From contig ONAB01000009.1 in NCBI GenBank assembly GCA_900315705.1, forward strand, positions 1 through 64,000: a DNA stretch of 64,000 nucleotides, in the 5' to 3' direction. The position numbers and the translations under genes are program-made. Origin of the DNA: an uncultured Bacteroidales bacterium. Lineage in GTDB: Bacteria; Bacteroidota; Bacteroidia; Bacteroidales; WCHB1-69. The notes under the pieces are model-generated. The model was not told where the DNA came from and searched no databases. It worked only from the letters and a program-made list of their open reading frames with translations. This document shows, piece after piece, positions 46,574 through 56,253 of the stretch; the first letter of the stretch is position 1, and every line of letters starts with the position of its first letter.

Positions 46574-47293
46574 ATGAATTTCATTGACAGATTAGTAAGA
46601 TCAAACACGTACAAAAACATTATGGCCAAGTTGTATGGCTGGGGTGCCGCCGTCGTCATTTTCGGTGCTTTGTTCAAAATCTTGCACCTTCCCGGCGCTA
46701 ACATTATGCTTATCATCGGTATGGGTACGGAGGTCGCCATCTTCTTCTTCTCCGCCTTCGAACCCCTGCACGTGGAGTACAACTGGGCTTTGGTGTATCC
46801 GGAACTTGCTATTGCTGACGAAAACGCAGAGCCTACCCGCAAGGAAAGAAAGAAAGAGGTGAAGGGCGCTACGCCTACCCAACAGCTTGACAAAATGCTG
46901 GAAGAGGCCAAGATCGGTCCCGAACTTATCGAGAGCCTTGCCGTGGGTATGAAGAACCTCGGTGACAACGCCAAGAAACTGGCTGGCGTGTCTGACGCCG
47001 CTGTCGCTACCGACGCTTTCGTGGGCAATATGACCAAAGCCGCCGAGTCTGTGCGTAATCTGTCTCTCAAATACGACAAGGTGGCCTCCACCCTCGAAGC
47101 CGACGGCAACGCCTCTATGGCTTACTCCGAAAGCTTGAAGAGAGCTACCACCGCCATCAACCAGATGGCCAATGCATACGAACATACCGCCACCTACAAG
47201 ACTGAAATGGACAAGCTGACCAACAACATCGCTGCCCTCAGCAAGGTGTATGGCAATATGTTGGCCGCAATGGGCGTGAACGCCAACAAATAA
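46574..47293 (+). CDS. porL: T9SS motor protein PorL/GldL
   Basis: 239 residues. Two transmembrane helices near the N-terminus (LYGWGAAVVIFGALFKILHL, 20-39, and IMLIIGMGTEVAIFFFSAFE, 44-63) followed by a cytoplasmic domain with coiled-coil character (LIESLAVGMKNLGDNAKKLA; SMAYSESLKRATTAINQMAN). The membrane-embedded Glu53 in GTEVAIF corresponds to the proton-channel glutamate of GldL. With PorM it makes the proton-driven motor that powers secretion. Confidence 0.96.
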   Translation: MNFIDRLVRSNTYKNIMAKLYGWGAAVVIFGALFKILHLPGANIMLIIGMGTEVAIFFFSAFEPLHVEYNWALVYPELAIADENAEPTRKERKKEVKGATPTQQLDKMLEEAKIGPELIESLAVGMKNLGDNAKKLAGVSDAAVATDAFVGNMTKAAESVRNLSLKYDKVASTLEADGNASMAYSESLKRATTAINQMANAYEHTATYKTEMDKLTNNIAALSKVYGNMLAAMGVNANK

Positions 47294-47344
47294 TTCATCG
47301 GAATCAACTCCATATTCACTAATCTAAAAAAAACGTATTAGAAA

Positions 47345-48940
47345 ATGGGTGCAACAAATTGTCCGGAGACCCCGAGACAGAAAATGATTCAGATGATGTA
47401 CTTGGTGTACACCGCAATGTTGGCTTTGAACGTTTCCGCGGAAATCCTCAACGCCTTCGTTGTGGTGGATGACACCCTGGTGACCTCCACTACTAACGCT
47501 ATGCGTCAGAATTACAATGACTACAACTGGTTTGAAGCCCAGAAGACTATTCTCGGCGAGGCAAAAATCCACGATGCATACGTCAATGCCAAGAAACTGA
47601 GAACCGAAACCAACGAGATGGTGAAGTTCATTGAGCAGATGCGCCGTGACCTTATCTATGCCGTTGACAAGGATTCCTTGGACGAGAAGGGTAATCCCAA
47701 AACTGTGGCTACTATTAAGAAGAAGGACAACTTCGACACTCCTACGGATTTTATGATCAATAACGGCAATGCCAAGAAACTCAAGGAAAGAATTAAACAA
47801 TATAAGACCAATATCCTTAAGTTGGTGAAAGAATCCGACAGAAAGGGTATGGAGACTGCCATCGGTTTGGACGTTGACAGCAAGTTCAAGAGCGAAGATG
47901 GCGGTGAACTTTCTTGGGAAGACCACAACTTTGACCATATCATCGCCGCGGCTTCCGTGACGCTGCTCAACAAACTGACGGGCGAGGTTCGCAATGCCGA
48001 GTCCACGATGCTTACCTACCTCAAGTCCTCCATCAGTGCCGACGACTTCAAGTTCGACCACGTGGAAGGCCGTGCCATCCCGAAATCGCAGGTGGTGTTT
48101 ACTGGCGACAGCTACGAGGCCGACATCATTGTGGCTGCCTACGACACCAAGGTCAACCCTGAGGTCTATTACAAGATGGGTGCTGACACCCTGACTCAGG
48201 ACGGTATTGGCGGTGCCACCAAGTTGGAAGGCGAAAACGGTGTGGTGAAACTCAAATTGGGTGCCGGCGGTGTCGGCGACCAGAAGTTCGCTGGCTTGAT
48301 CAAGGTCATCGGACCTGACGGTACTCCCAAATATTATGGCTTCAAGGACAAATTCACGGTCTTGAAACCTTCTGCCACCATTGCTGCTGACAAGATGAAC
48401 GTGCTCTATGCTGGTATCAACAACCCGATTTCCGTGTCAGGTGTCGGCGCCGGTAAGATTAGCGTCTCTTTCCCTGGTTGTAACTTGTCTTCCACGGGTA
48501 CCAACACCTATAATGTCACGGTTCCGGCCTCCCAGATTGGCAAGACGGTTACCGCTTCCGTCTCTTCCGACGGTAAGAATATGGGTAGCACCACCTTCCG
48601 TGTGAAGAAGGTTCCCGATCCTCGTGCCGTGCTGGGTGCCAACATCCGCGGCGGCAAGCGCGCCAAGGCCGAGATTCTGGCCAACCCGATGATTCGTGCG
48701 GTTATGGGCGAGGATTTCGTTTATGACCTCAAGTGGAATGTCAACTCCTTCCGCGTTGTGTTCGTCAGCAAGAATATGGAAGAGCCCCCGATGGCTTGCC
48801 AAGGCGGTTCTCTCTCTGAACAGGTCAAGGCCAAGATCCAGAAGTCCTCTTCCGGTACGGTTATCTACTTTGAGGATATCAAAGTCTCCTCTGAAGCCGG
48901 CTCCCGTACTCTTGACGGTATTTCTGTTCGTATAAGATAA
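47345..48940 (+). CDS. porM: T9SS motor protein PorM/GldM
   Basis: 531 residues, normal length. The N-terminus has the GldM signature CPETPRQKMIQMMYLVYTAM plus a single transmembrane helix (about 17-37), then four periplasmic domains: a helical D1 (KKLRTETNEMVKFIEQMRRD...) and three beta domains. PKSQVVFTGDSYEADIIVAA, SVSGVGAGKISVSFPGCNLS and the last domain with RAVLGANIRGGKRAKAEILA are typical. It transmits energy from PorL across the periplasm to PorK-PorN. It sits 51 bp after porL and 20 bp before porN. Confidence 0.96.
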   Translation: MGATNCPETPRQKMIQMMYLVYTAMLALNVSAEILNAFVVVDDTLVTSTTNAMRQNYNDYNWFEAQKTILGEAKIHDAYVNAKKLRTETNEMVKFIEQMRRDLIYAVDKDSLDEKGNPKTVATIKKKDNFDTPTDFMINNGNAKKLKERIKQYKTNILKLVKESDRKGMETAIGLDVDSKFKSEDGGELSWEDHNFDHIIAAASVTLLNKLTGEVRNAESTMLTYLKSSISADDFKFDHVEGRAIPKSQVVFTGDSYEADIIVAAYDTKVNPEVYYKMGADTLTQDGIGGATKLEGENGVVKLKLGAGGVGDQKFAGLIKVIGPDGTPKYYGFKDKFTVLKPSATIAADKMNVLYAGINNPISVSGVGAGKISVSFPGCNLSSTGTNTYNVTVPASQIGKTVTASVSSDGKNMGSTTFRVKKVPDPRAVLGANIRGGKRAKAEILANPMIRAVMGEDFVYDLKWNVNSFRVVFVSKNMEEPPMACQGGSLSEQVKAKIQKSSSGTVIYFEDIKVSSEAGSRTLDGISVRIR

Positions 48941-48960
48941 CTTTTAAACCCCATAAAATT

Positions 48961-49902
48961 ATGAAAAAGTTCGGATTATTATTATTCGCGGTTTGCGCCT
49001 TCTCCTTTGCTTTCGCGCAGGAAGACGAGGACGGCAGCACAATGAACCAGCCCATCGACCGCGCTCCGGCCGAGTATCCTTGGAAACAGGTGGAGGTGAA
49101 TGAGCTCTCCGACCCCATCCCGTATGCTCCTATCCGTCAGGCTGACGTGATGGCATACTACACCATCTGGAGAACCATCGACCTGAGAGAGAAGGTCAAC
49201 CACCCCTTGTACTTCCCCACGGAAGTGAGAGGCACGTGGCGCAGTCTCGCCCAGACCATCCTCGACGCCATTGATATGGATAACGAAGAGGCCACCGAAG
49301 GCACCCTGCCTTTGTATTCTGACGATATGTGCACGATGCCCTATTCGAGAGACGATATCAAGGGCATTATGTCATACTCCTACGAGATGGCTCAAATCGA
49401 TCCTGAGACGATGGAGGAGACTGGTACACAGACTATCACCATCAACTTTGACGCCAAGGAGATCACTTGTTACAATATCAAGGAAATCTGGTATTTCGAC
49501 AAGCAGGAGTCCCGCTTCAAATATCAGATTATGACCATCCAGCCCATCTTTGAGTATGAGCGTCCCAACACCTCATCAGGTTACGATGAAGAGTCGAATG
49601 ATGATGAGGAGGCTGTGTCGAACCCCTTGACGAAGAGAATGCTGGGCTACATCTACTATGATGAGCTTCGTCCGTTCCTCGCCAAGCAGGAGGTCTTCAA
49701 CGTGAAAAATGACGCACAGCGTCTTTCTTTCGACGATTTGTTGACTTGGAAGCGCTATTTCTCTTCCTTGATCTACAAGGAATCGAACACCTACGATCGT
49801 GAGATTCAGGATTATATTGCCAATGCGCGCGACCAGCGCATCGAATCCGAGAAGATTACTGAAAGACTGCGCACTTTCGAGAGCGATCTCTGGGAATTTT
49901 AG
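48961..49902 (+). CDS. porN: T9SS periplasmic ring protein PorN/GldN
   Basis: 313 residues with a signal peptide (MKKFGLLLFAVCAFSFAFAQ). GldN signatures: MNQPIDRAPAEYPWKQVEVN, ADVMAYYTIWRTIDLREKVN, HPLYFPTEVRGTWRSL, and EITCYNIKEIWYFDKQESRF. It builds the ring with PorK and contacts the D4 domain of PorM. Last gene of the operon; a terminator follows 29 bp later. Confidence 0.95.
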   Translation: MKKFGLLLFAVCAFSFAFAQEDEDGSTMNQPIDRAPAEYPWKQVEVNELSDPIPYAPIRQADVMAYYTIWRTIDLREKVNHPLYFPTEVRGTWRSLAQTILDAIDMDNEEATEGTLPLYSDDMCTMPYSRDDIKGIMSYSYEMAQIDPETMEETGTQTITINFDAKEITCYNIKEIWYFDKQESRFKYQIMTIQPIFEYERPNTSSGYDEESNDDEEAVSNPLTKRMLGYIYYDELRPFLAKQEVFNVKNDAQRLSFDDLLTWKRYFSSLIYKESNTYDREIQDYIANARDQRIESEKITERLRTFESDLWEF

Positions 49903-49930
49903 CATCAAAAAAACTTTTTCATAATTGTCC

Positions 49931-49960
49931 AAAAACGGGTGCCATTGGTACCCGTTTTTT
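49931..49960 (+). terminator. Terminator of the porPKLMN operon
   Basis: AAAAACGGGTGCC, loop ATT, GGTACCCGTTTTT with one G-T pair and a T-run. Confidence 0.88.
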
Positions 49961-49962
49961 TT

Positions 49963-49970
49963 TACTTTTG
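49963..49970 (+). promoter_or_regulatory. -7 box of the heptose epimerase gene
   Basis: TACTTTTG, 17 bp before the ATG at 49988, with a TTG 15 bp upstream inside the terminator loop. It excludes the longer open frame that begins at 49925. Confidence 0.6.
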
Positions 49971-49987
49971 CAGAAAAAATATTTGCT

Positions 49988-50953
49988 ATGATTGTAGTCA
50001 CCGGAGCAGCCGGATTTATCGGCAGTTGTATGGCCGCCAAATTGAACGAGATGGGTCGTGACGACCTGATACTTGTGGATGATTTTTCCAAGGAGGCCAA
50101 GCGCCGCAATTGGGAGGGGAAGCGTTATGTGGACAAGATTCACCGCAACGATTTTTTCCAATGGGCGGAGAAGCATTATGAGGATATAGACTTCATCATC
50201 CATCTCGGGGCCCGTACCGATACGACGGAGTTTGACTATTCGGTGTTTGAGGAACTCAACGTCTCTTACACGCAGCGGATGTGGACCTTTGCGGCACGGC
50301 ACGGCATTCCGCTTGTGTATGCCTCTTCCGCCGCCACTTACGGCGCCGGCGAGCTGGGCTATGTGGACAGTCACACGCTGCCGTACCAGTTCCAGCCCCT
50401 GAACCCGTATGGTAAGTCGAAGAACGAGATTGACAAATGGGTGCTCAAGCAGCAACAGCAGCCGCCTTGCTGGTACGCTTTCAAGTTCTTCAACGTGTAT
50501 GGCCCCAACGAGTACCACAAAGGGCGGATGGCTTCCGTCATCCTGCACGCCTTCCAGGAGATACAGGAGACCGGCAAGGTGCGCCTTTTCCGCTCGCACC
50601 GCCCCGACTTTGCCGACGGTGAGCAGCTGCGAGATTTTGTCTATGTGAAGGATGTGGTGCGCGTCATCTACTGGTTTATGCGTCACCTGCCCTCCAGCGG
50701 CATCTACAATCTTGGCACCGGACGGGCCGAATCTTTCCTGACGCTGGCCACCTCCACTTTCAAAGCCCTCCACCTCGAGCCTTCCATCGAGTTTGTGGAT
50801 ATCCCGGAGGATATACGCGACAAATACCAGTATTTTACACAGGCTGAGATGAAGAAGATGCGCTCTGCCGGCTATGGACGCCCATTCTATAATCTGGAGA
50901 AGGGAACCCACTCCTATGTGACCCGTTATCTGGCCAAAGATATTGTTTATTAA
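49988..50953 (+). CDS. rfaD: ADP-glyceromanno-heptose 6-epimerase
   Basis: 321 residues. An extended short-chain dehydrogenase with the NADP-binding GAAGFIG (6-12), and the Tyr141-x-x-x-Lys145 catalytic pair in NPYGKSK. WAEKHYEDIDFIIHLGARTD, WYAFKFFNVYGPNEYHKGRM and HRPDFADGEQLRDFVYVKDV are signatures of RfaD/HldD. It converts ADP-D-glycero- to ADP-L-glycero-beta-D-manno-heptose for the lipopolysaccharide inner core. Monocistronic, between the por operon terminator and recQ. Confidence 0.96.
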   Translation: MIVVTGAAGFIGSCMAAKLNEMGRDDLILVDDFSKEAKRRNWEGKRYVDKIHRNDFFQWAEKHYEDIDFIIHLGARTDTTEFDYSVFEELNVSYTQRMWTFAARHGIPLVYASSAATYGAGELGYVDSHTLPYQFQPLNPYGKSKNEIDKWVLKQQQQPPCWYAFKFFNVYGPNEYHKGRMASVILHAFQEIQETGKVRLFRSHRPDFADGEQLRDFVYVKDVVRVIYWFMRHLPSSGIYNLGTGRAESFLTLATSTFKALHLEPSIEFVDIPEDIRDKYQYFTQAEMKKMRSAGYGRPFYNLEKGTHSYVTRYLAKDIVY

Positions 50954-51002
50954 TATGGTGATAAATATTTTGTTTTAGTGACCAAGGGAACGAAAAAATT
51001 TA

Positions 51003-51010
51003 TACTTTTG
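51003..51010 (+). promoter_or_regulatory. -7 box of recQ
   Basis: TACTTTTG, 71 bp before the recQ start. Confidence 0.5.
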
Positions 51011-51081
51011 TATTCCTAAAAAACGAATTCAAAATAGCGAGCCTTTATTTGAAGGATTCCAATAAACTGCACTGACTATTT

Positions 51082-53295
51082 ATGAAAATGAAAAGTTTTA
51101 CGGATAAAGAAATTCATCAGACGCTAAAAACCTTCTTCGGTTTTGATAAATTTAAGGGAAACCAACTTAAAATCATCAAGTCGTTGTTGAAGGGCAAGGA
51201 CTGCTTTGTGATTATGCCCACGGGCGGCGGCAAGTCGTTGTGCTATCAACTGCCGGCCTTGATGAAAGAGGGGACAGCCATCATCATCTCCCCGCTCATC
51301 GCCTTGATGAAGAATCAGGTGGATGCCATCCGGAACTTCGGTACAGAGATGGGAATTGCCCATTTCCTGAATTCCTCCCTGACCAAGATGGAAATCAACG
51401 AGGTGAAAAACGATCTCCTGGCCGGAAAGACAAAACTGCTCTATGTGGCTCCCGAATCCCTGACCAAGGAGGAGAATGTGAAATTCTTCCAGGATGTGAA
51501 CATCTCCTTCTATGCCATCGATGAGGCACACTGTATTTCCGAATGGGGGCACGACTTCCGTCCGGAATACCGGAGAATCCGCGCCATTATCGACAAAATC
51601 GGCAAGAAAGTGCCTGTTATTGCCTTGACGGCCACTGCCACTCCGAAAGTGCAGAGCGACATCCAGAAGAATCTGGGTATGGACAAGGCTGACGTGTATA
51701 TCTCATCCTTCAACCGTCCGAACCTGTATTACGAGATTCGGGAGAAGACGAAGGATATCGACAAAGAGATTGTCAAGTTCATCAAAAACCACCCGGGCAA
51801 GTCGGGCATTATCTATTGCCTGAGCCGTAAGAAGGTGGAGGAGTTGGCCGAGTTCCTCTGCGCCAACAACATCCGCGCCCTCCCTTACCACGCAGGGCTT
51901 GATTCACGCACGCGCGTGCAGAACCAGGATGACTTCCTGATGGAGAAGGCCGACATCATCGTGGCCACCATCGCCTTCGGTATGGGTATCGACAAACCCG
52001 ACGTGCGCTTTGTCATCCACTACGATATGCCCAAGAGTCTGGAAGGCTACTATCAGGAAACTGGCCGTGCCGGCCGTGACGACGGCGAGGGCTTGTGCAT
52101 CGCCTTCTATGACTATAAGGACCTGCACAAACTGGAGAAATTCTCTACCAAAAAATCCGTGGCCGAGCAAGAGATAGTGAAACAACTGCTGGCGGAGACG
52201 GCCTCTTATGCCGAGTCCACGAGCTGCCGCCGCAAGCACCTCCTCCACTATTTCGGGGAGGACTACTCGGAGGAAAACTGCCACAATTGCGACAACTGTA
52301 ACCATCCCAAGCCCAAAATGAATGCCTCTGACCAGATTACCCTGGCGCTTGAGGTCATTCAGACCGTGAAGCAACAGTTCAAGGATGACCAGATTATCGA
52401 TATCCTGACCGGCAACAAGACCACCTCCATCGTCAAGTTCAAGCACGACAAGCTGAAACAGTTCGGCGAGGGTGGGGATTACGACGCCAAATTCTGGTCG
52501 AACATCATCCGCCTGGCCATATTCGAGAACCTGATTTTCAAAGATGTGGAGAATTACGGGTTGCTGAAACTCACGGAAAAGGGCACCAAATACCTGACGA
52601 ATCCCTACACCATTATGGCTATCAAGCCCGATGGGGTGGAGTCTGAGGAGGACGAGGAGGATGTGGTGGACAACGTCTCCGGGATGGCTGTCGAGGAGGC
52701 GTTTGACTCCACGCTGTACAGTATGCTCAAAGAGCTGCGCAAGAACATCTCCAAGGAGGAGAACTTGCCGCCGTTTGTCATCTTCCAGGATCCTTCGCTG
52801 GAGGATATGTGCATCCAGTACCCCACCACGATGGAGGAGATGACGCATATCGCCGGCGTGGGCGTGGGCAAAGCCCAGAAGTATGGCAAACGCTTCATTG
52901 AGCTGATCCGCGATTATGTGGAAGAAAACGAAATTGAACGCCCGCAGGACTTCGTGGTGAAATCCGTGGTGAAGAAATCCGCCATCAAGGTGTTCATCAT
53001 CCAAAGCATTGACCGTAAGGTGGGCTTTGAGGATATTGCCCGTGCCAAAGGTTTGGATATTAATGAATTGCTTACTGAGATTGAAAAGATTGTCGCCTCC
53101 GGTACCAAAATCGACATCGGCTACTATATTGATGAGGAGATTGAGGACTACCATCAGGAGGAGATTCTCGACTATTTCGCCAATGCCGAATCCGACTCCG
53201 CCGAATTGGCCTTGCAGGAGCTGGGCGACGATGAATACACATTGGACGAGATTCGTATAATGAGAATCAAATATCTGTCGGATGTAGGCAATTAG
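51082..53295 (+). CDS. recQ: ATP-dependent DNA helicase RecQ
   Basis: 737 residues; a second ATG two codons in is an equal start. Helicase motifs: Walker [13 protein letters not shown] (47-58), DEAH box 147-150 in [20 protein letters not shown], motif [23 protein letters not shown] and [16 protein letters not shown]. The RQC zinc cluster has cysteines near 382, 401, 404 and 407 (NCHNCDNC). A HRDC domain (about 550-630) and a further C-terminal helical domain complete the longer RecQ type common in Bacteroidota. It unwinds DNA 3' to 5' in recombination repair. The stop codon runs into an AATTGAGAATT repeat. Confidence 0.97.
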   Translation: MKMKSFTDKEIHQTLKTFFGFDKFKGNQLKIIKSLLKGKDCFVIMPTGGGKSLCYQLPALMKEGTAIIISPLIALMKNQVDAIRNFGTEMGIAHFLNSSLTKMEINEVKNDLLAGKTKLLYVAPESLTKEENVKFFQDVNISFYAIDEAHCISEWGHDFRPEYRRIRAIIDKIGKKVPVIALTATATPKVQSDIQKNLGMDKADVYISSFNRPNLYYEIREKTKDIDKEIVKFIKNHPGKSGIIYCLSRKKVEELAEFLCANNIRALPYHAGLDSRTRVQNQDDFLMEKADIIVATIAFGMGIDKPDVRFVIHYDMPKSLEGYYQETGRAGRDDGEGLCIAFYDYKDLHKLEKFSTKKSVAEQEIVKQLLAETASYAESTSCRRKHLLHYFGEDYSEENCHNCDNCNHPKPKMNASDQITLALEVIQTVKQQFKDDQIIDILTGNKTTSIVKFKHDKLKQFGEGGDYDAKFWSNIIRLAIFENLIFKDVENYGLLKLTEKGTKYLTNPYTIMAIKPDGVESEEDEEDVVDNVSGMAVEEAFDSTLYSMLKELRKNISKEENLPPFVIFQDPSLEDMCIQYPTTMEEMTHIAGVGVGKAQKYGKRFIELIRDYVEENEIERPQDFVVKSVVKKSAIKVFIIQSIDRKVGFEDIARAKGLDINELLTEIEKIVASGTKIDIGYYIDEEIEDYHQEEILDYFANAESDSAELALQELGDDEYTLDEIRIMRIKYLSDVGN

Positions 53296-53330
53296 AATTG
53301 AGAATTAAGAATTGAGAATTGAGAATTAAT
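53289..53330 (+). repeat. AATTGAGAATT short tandem repeat after recQ
   Basis: Four to five imperfect copies of GAATTGAGAATT/GAATTAAGAATT beginning within the recQ stop region. The reverse-complement unit recurs at 56866-56895. Confidence 0.7.
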
Positions 53331-53354
53331 AAAAATGATGTTATTTATATTTAT

Positions 53355-54152
53355 ATGGAAGAAATAAGAGAAAACAAAGAGTCAATGGAGAACACGATCC
53401 AAGGGGAAGTGATACCGGGCGTGATCACGGCAGAGAATCAGCGGAAAAAGGATGTTGAAATTGCTGACAGCGAGCAACCCACTCCAAAGACAGAAACAGA
53501 CATCCCTTCTGCGGAGGATGACAAGGCGTGTGCCTGCAAAAAGAAGAAAAGATGTTTCCGCATTGCGCAGATAATATTCGACGTGTTGGTTGCGGCGGGT
53601 TTGATTACCCTGTTCATCCTGCATTTCTGTTGCGGGAAATCGAATGTCGCGCCCGTCGCCGTTGATCCTTCACAAGCCGGGAATGGCGACATCCTCTATG
53701 TCAACATAGATACCATTAACGCGAACTACGAGATGGTTTCCCTGCTGACGGACAGCATTGACGTGGAGCGTCAGAAGCAGACTGTGTTGTTCCAGAACCG
53801 TCAGAAGGCGCTCGAGAACAAACTGGCCAACTATCAGCGCAATATGCAGAGCGGCCAGTTGACAGCCCAACAGGCGCAATATGCTGAGCAGTCGCTACAG
53901 CAGGAGAGTGCGCAGTTGCAGAACGACTATTCGGTGGCGCTGGAATCTCTGGAGGCACGCTATACGGCGGCCCTGAACCAGATTGCTGACTCACTGAAAG
54001 CTGCTGTTGTGAGAGCCAACGCACGCCATAATGCCTCCTTCGTGATCAGTTACGGTGCTGGTGGTCAGGTGATTGTCGCCGACCCGACCAAGGACATCAC
54101 GCAAGAGGTGCTGGACGATTTGAACAAACCCTTTAAAAAGAAGAAGAAATGA
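53355..54152 (+). CDS. Membrane-anchored OmpH/Skp-like protein
   Basis: 265 residues. A cytoplasmic acidic tail of about 70 residues with a KKKKR stop-transfer start, one transmembrane helix (about 79-99, QIIFDVLVAAGLITLFILHF), then a periplasmic Skp/OmpH-type part. That part contains DILYVNIDTINANYEMVSLL, a long coiled-coil arm with QNRQKALENKLANYQRNMQS and QAQYAEQSLQQESAQLQNDY, and a closing SFVISYGAGGQVIVADPTKD. Ordinary Skp is a soluble periplasmic chaperone with a signal peptide; here it is tethered by an uncleaved helix and a cytoplasmic domain. It overlaps the next gene by four bases. Confidence 0.8.
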   Translation: MEEIRENKESMENTIQGEVIPGVITAENQRKKDVEIADSEQPTPKTETDIPSAEDDKACACKKKKRCFRIAQIIFDVLVAAGLITLFILHFCCGKSNVAPVAVDPSQAGNGDILYVNIDTINANYEMVSLLTDSIDVERQKQTVLFQNRQKALENKLANYQRNMQSGQLTAQQAQYAEQSLQQESAQLQNDYSVALESLEARYTAALNQIADSLKAAVVRANARHNASFVISYGAGGQVIVADPTKDITQEVLDDLNKPFKKKKK

Positions 54153-54751
54153 GCCGCATAACGAAGGAAGGGACCCGTGAGGACAAGGGCATCCGGTCTT
54201 GTTGGACTGTGGTGCTGTTGTGCGTCGTGCTCGCCTTGATAGGGGTGGCGATTGCGATAGGGATCGTGCGGTATAAACGCAATCCGCAGACTGTTGTGGA
54301 GAAGCCGCGTTCCGCACTTCTCGACTCCTTGCACGTGTTTCCGCCCCTTGAGTTTGCGGACTCGCTCTATCAGTCACGGGTGTTGATGTCCTATGATGAC
54401 GAATCGCCCCGCGATGTGTATTACTATGAAATTGACAGCGTGGGCAATACCACACAGAATGTGGTCCACGAGAAACACTTTTATCCGAGTCATCAGGAGT
54501 ATTTTGAAGGAAATGTCCACAATGGTAAACGCGAGGGTTTGTGGTACGCCTATCATCCCAACGGCAATGTGCAGACGATGGCCTATTATGTGAACGGATT
54601 GGAGGAGGGCCGCTACACGGTCTATCACCCCAATGGTGCTGTCTATTATACCGGAGAATACCATCAGGGCAAGTGTGTGGGCAAGTGGCTGTTTTACGAT
54701 GAGAATGAACAGCTTGTGAGTGAGAAAAACTATGACGAGCTGAATGACTAG
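54149..54751 (+). CDS. Membrane-anchored MORN-repeat protein
   Basis: 200 residues: a short N-terminal cytoplasmic part, one transmembrane helix (about 16-37, TVVLLCVVLALIGVAIAIGI), a linker with cysteine-free charged stretch, and three MORN-type repeats at the C-terminal end. The repeats read YFEGNVHNGKREGLWYAYHP, NGNVQTMAYYVNGLEEGRYT, and VYYTGEYHQGKCVGKWLFYD. Such repeats (also called YwqK-type) are common in secreted Bacteroidota proteins; their role is unknown. It starts inside the last codons of the OmpH-like gene (ATGA overlap), so the two products are made together and may form one envelope complex. Confidence 0.8.
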   Translation: MSRITKEGTREDKGIRSCWTVVLLCVVLALIGVAIAIGIVRYKRNPQTVVEKPRSALLDSLHVFPPLEFADSLYQSRVLMSYDDESPRDVYYYEIDSVGNTTQNVVHEKHFYPSHQEYFEGNVHNGKREGLWYAYHPNGNVQTMAYYVNGLEEGRYTVYHPNGAVYYTGEYHQGKCVGKWLFYDENEQLVSEKNYDELND

Positions 54752-54790
54752 AAACAATTAATTATTAACTAAAAACAAAAACAAGAAAAT

Positions 54791-56167
54791 ATGGAATTAC
54801 CTTTTGCAGAAGCGTGGAAAATCAAGATGATCGAACCCATCAAGAAATCCACCAGAGAAGAAAGAGAAAAATGGCTTGAAGAAGCCCACCAGAACATTTT
54901 TATGTTGAAGAGCGATTATGTGTATATCGACCTCTTGACGGACTCCGGCACCGGCGCAATGAGCGACCGCCAGTGGAGTGCGATGATGATGGGCGATGAG
55001 AGCTACGGCGGCGCCCGCTCGTTTTTCAATATGAAGAACACCATTACGGAACTTACCGGTTTCAAATTCGTCATCCCCACCCACCAGGGCCGTGCTGCTG
55101 AGAACGTGCTGTTCAGCTATCTGGTGAAACCGGGTATGGTGGTGCCGGGCAATGCCCACTTCGACACCACGAAGGGCCACATTGAGAGCCGCAAGGCTTT
55201 CGCCATCGACGTGACCGTTCCTGAGGCATATGACACCCAGCTTGAAGTCCCGTTCAAGGGTAATGTCAGCCTGGAGAAACTGGAGAAAGTGCTCATCGAG
55301 AACAAGGGCAACGTGCCCTTTATGGTGCTGACTGTTACCAACAACACCGTGGGTGGCCAGCCCGTCAGTATGAAGAATATCCGCGAGACTTGTGAGCTTT
55401 GCCACAAGTACGGCGTGCCCGTCAATATTGACAGCGCCCGTTTCATCGAGAATGCTTACTTCATCAAGACCCGCGAAGAGGGCTATGCCGACAAGAGCCT
55501 CCGCGAGATCGCCTTGGAGATGTTCAGCTATGCCGACAGTATGACGATGAGCGCCAAGAAGGACGGCCTTGTCAATATGGGCGGTTTCATCGCCACTAAT
55601 AAAGAGGACTGGTACGAAGGTGCCAAGCTCTTCTGCATCCCCTTCGAGGGCTTCCTGACTTACGGCGGTATGAACGGCCGTGATATGGACGCTTTGGCCG
55701 TTGGCCTGAAGGAGAACATCGAGTTCGATATGGTGGAAACCCGTATCAAACAGGTCCAATATCTGGCCGACAAACTCGACGAGTACGGCATTCCTTATCA
55801 GCGTCCTGCCGGTGGCCACGCCATCTTCGTGGATGCCGACAAGGTTCTGACCAACATCCCGAAGGAGGAGTTCCCGGCCCAGACGCTCACGTGCGAGCTC
55901 TATCTCGAAGCCGGCATCCGCGCCTGCGAAATCGGCTATGTGCTGGCCGACCGCGACCCGGTGACGCGCGAGAACCGCTTCGGTGGCAACGACTTCGTGC
56001 GCCTCTGCATCCCGCGCCGCGTCTATACCAACAACCATATGGACGTGATTGCCGCTGCCCTCAAGAATGTCTATGACCGTCGCGATACCATCAAGCGCGG
56101 TCTGGAAATCACTTGGGAGGCCGAGCTGATGCGCCACTTCACCTGCCAGTTCAAGAGACTGAAATAA
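54791..56167 (+). CDS. tnaA: Tryptophanase
   Basis: 458 residues of the beta-eliminating PLP family shared by tryptophanase and tyrosine phenol-lyase. The PLP lysine is Lys257 in MSAKKDGLVNMGG. Two positions that separate the enzymes favour tryptophanase: Asp125 in NAHFDTTKGH (Thr in tyrosine phenol-lyase) and His449 in LMRHFT (Phe there). VNIDSARFIENAYFIKTREE and FPAQTLTCELYLEAGIRACE are shared motifs. It breaks tryptophan into indole, pyruvate and ammonia. There is no visible tnaC-type leader peptide or permease gene beside it. Ends at a strong terminator. Confidence 0.9.
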   Translation: MELPFAEAWKIKMIEPIKKSTREEREKWLEEAHQNIFMLKSDYVYIDLLTDSGTGAMSDRQWSAMMMGDESYGGARSFFNMKNTITELTGFKFVIPTHQGRAAENVLFSYLVKPGMVVPGNAHFDTTKGHIESRKAFAIDVTVPEAYDTQLEVPFKGNVSLEKLEKVLIENKGNVPFMVLTVTNNTVGGQPVSMKNIRETCELCHKYGVPVNIDSARFIENAYFIKTREEGYADKSLREIALEMFSYADSMTMSAKKDGLVNMGGFIATNKEDWYEGAKLFCIPFEGFLTYGGMNGRDMDALAVGLKENIEFDMVETRIKQVQYLADKLDEYGIPYQRPAGGHAIFVDADKVLTNIPKEEFPAQTLTCELYLEAGIRACEIGYVLADRDPVTRENRFGGNDFVRLCIPRRVYTNNHMDVIAAALKNVYDRRDTIKRGLEITWEAELMRHFTCQFKRLK

Positions 56168-56191
56168 TACTATACCCGCCCGTTTGGGCAG

Positions 56192-56224
56192 AACGGCTTG
56201 CCGAACCGCGGCAAGCCGTTTTTT
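56192..56224 (+). terminator. Terminator of tnaA
   Basis: AACGGCTTGCCG, loop AACCG, CGGCAAGCCGTT and a T-run. Confidence 0.92.
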
Positions 56225-56253
56225 AATTTGTAAAATTTAAAAACAAAGCGATA

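Noticed and set aside
54752-54790. tnaC-type leader peptide ahead of tryptophanase
   Set aside because: The gap is 39 bp with no ORF containing a tryptophan codon.
54791-56167. Tyrosine phenol-lyase instead of tryptophanase
   Set aside because: Asp125 and His449 are the tryptophanase residues; tyrosine phenol-lyase has Thr and Phe at these positions.
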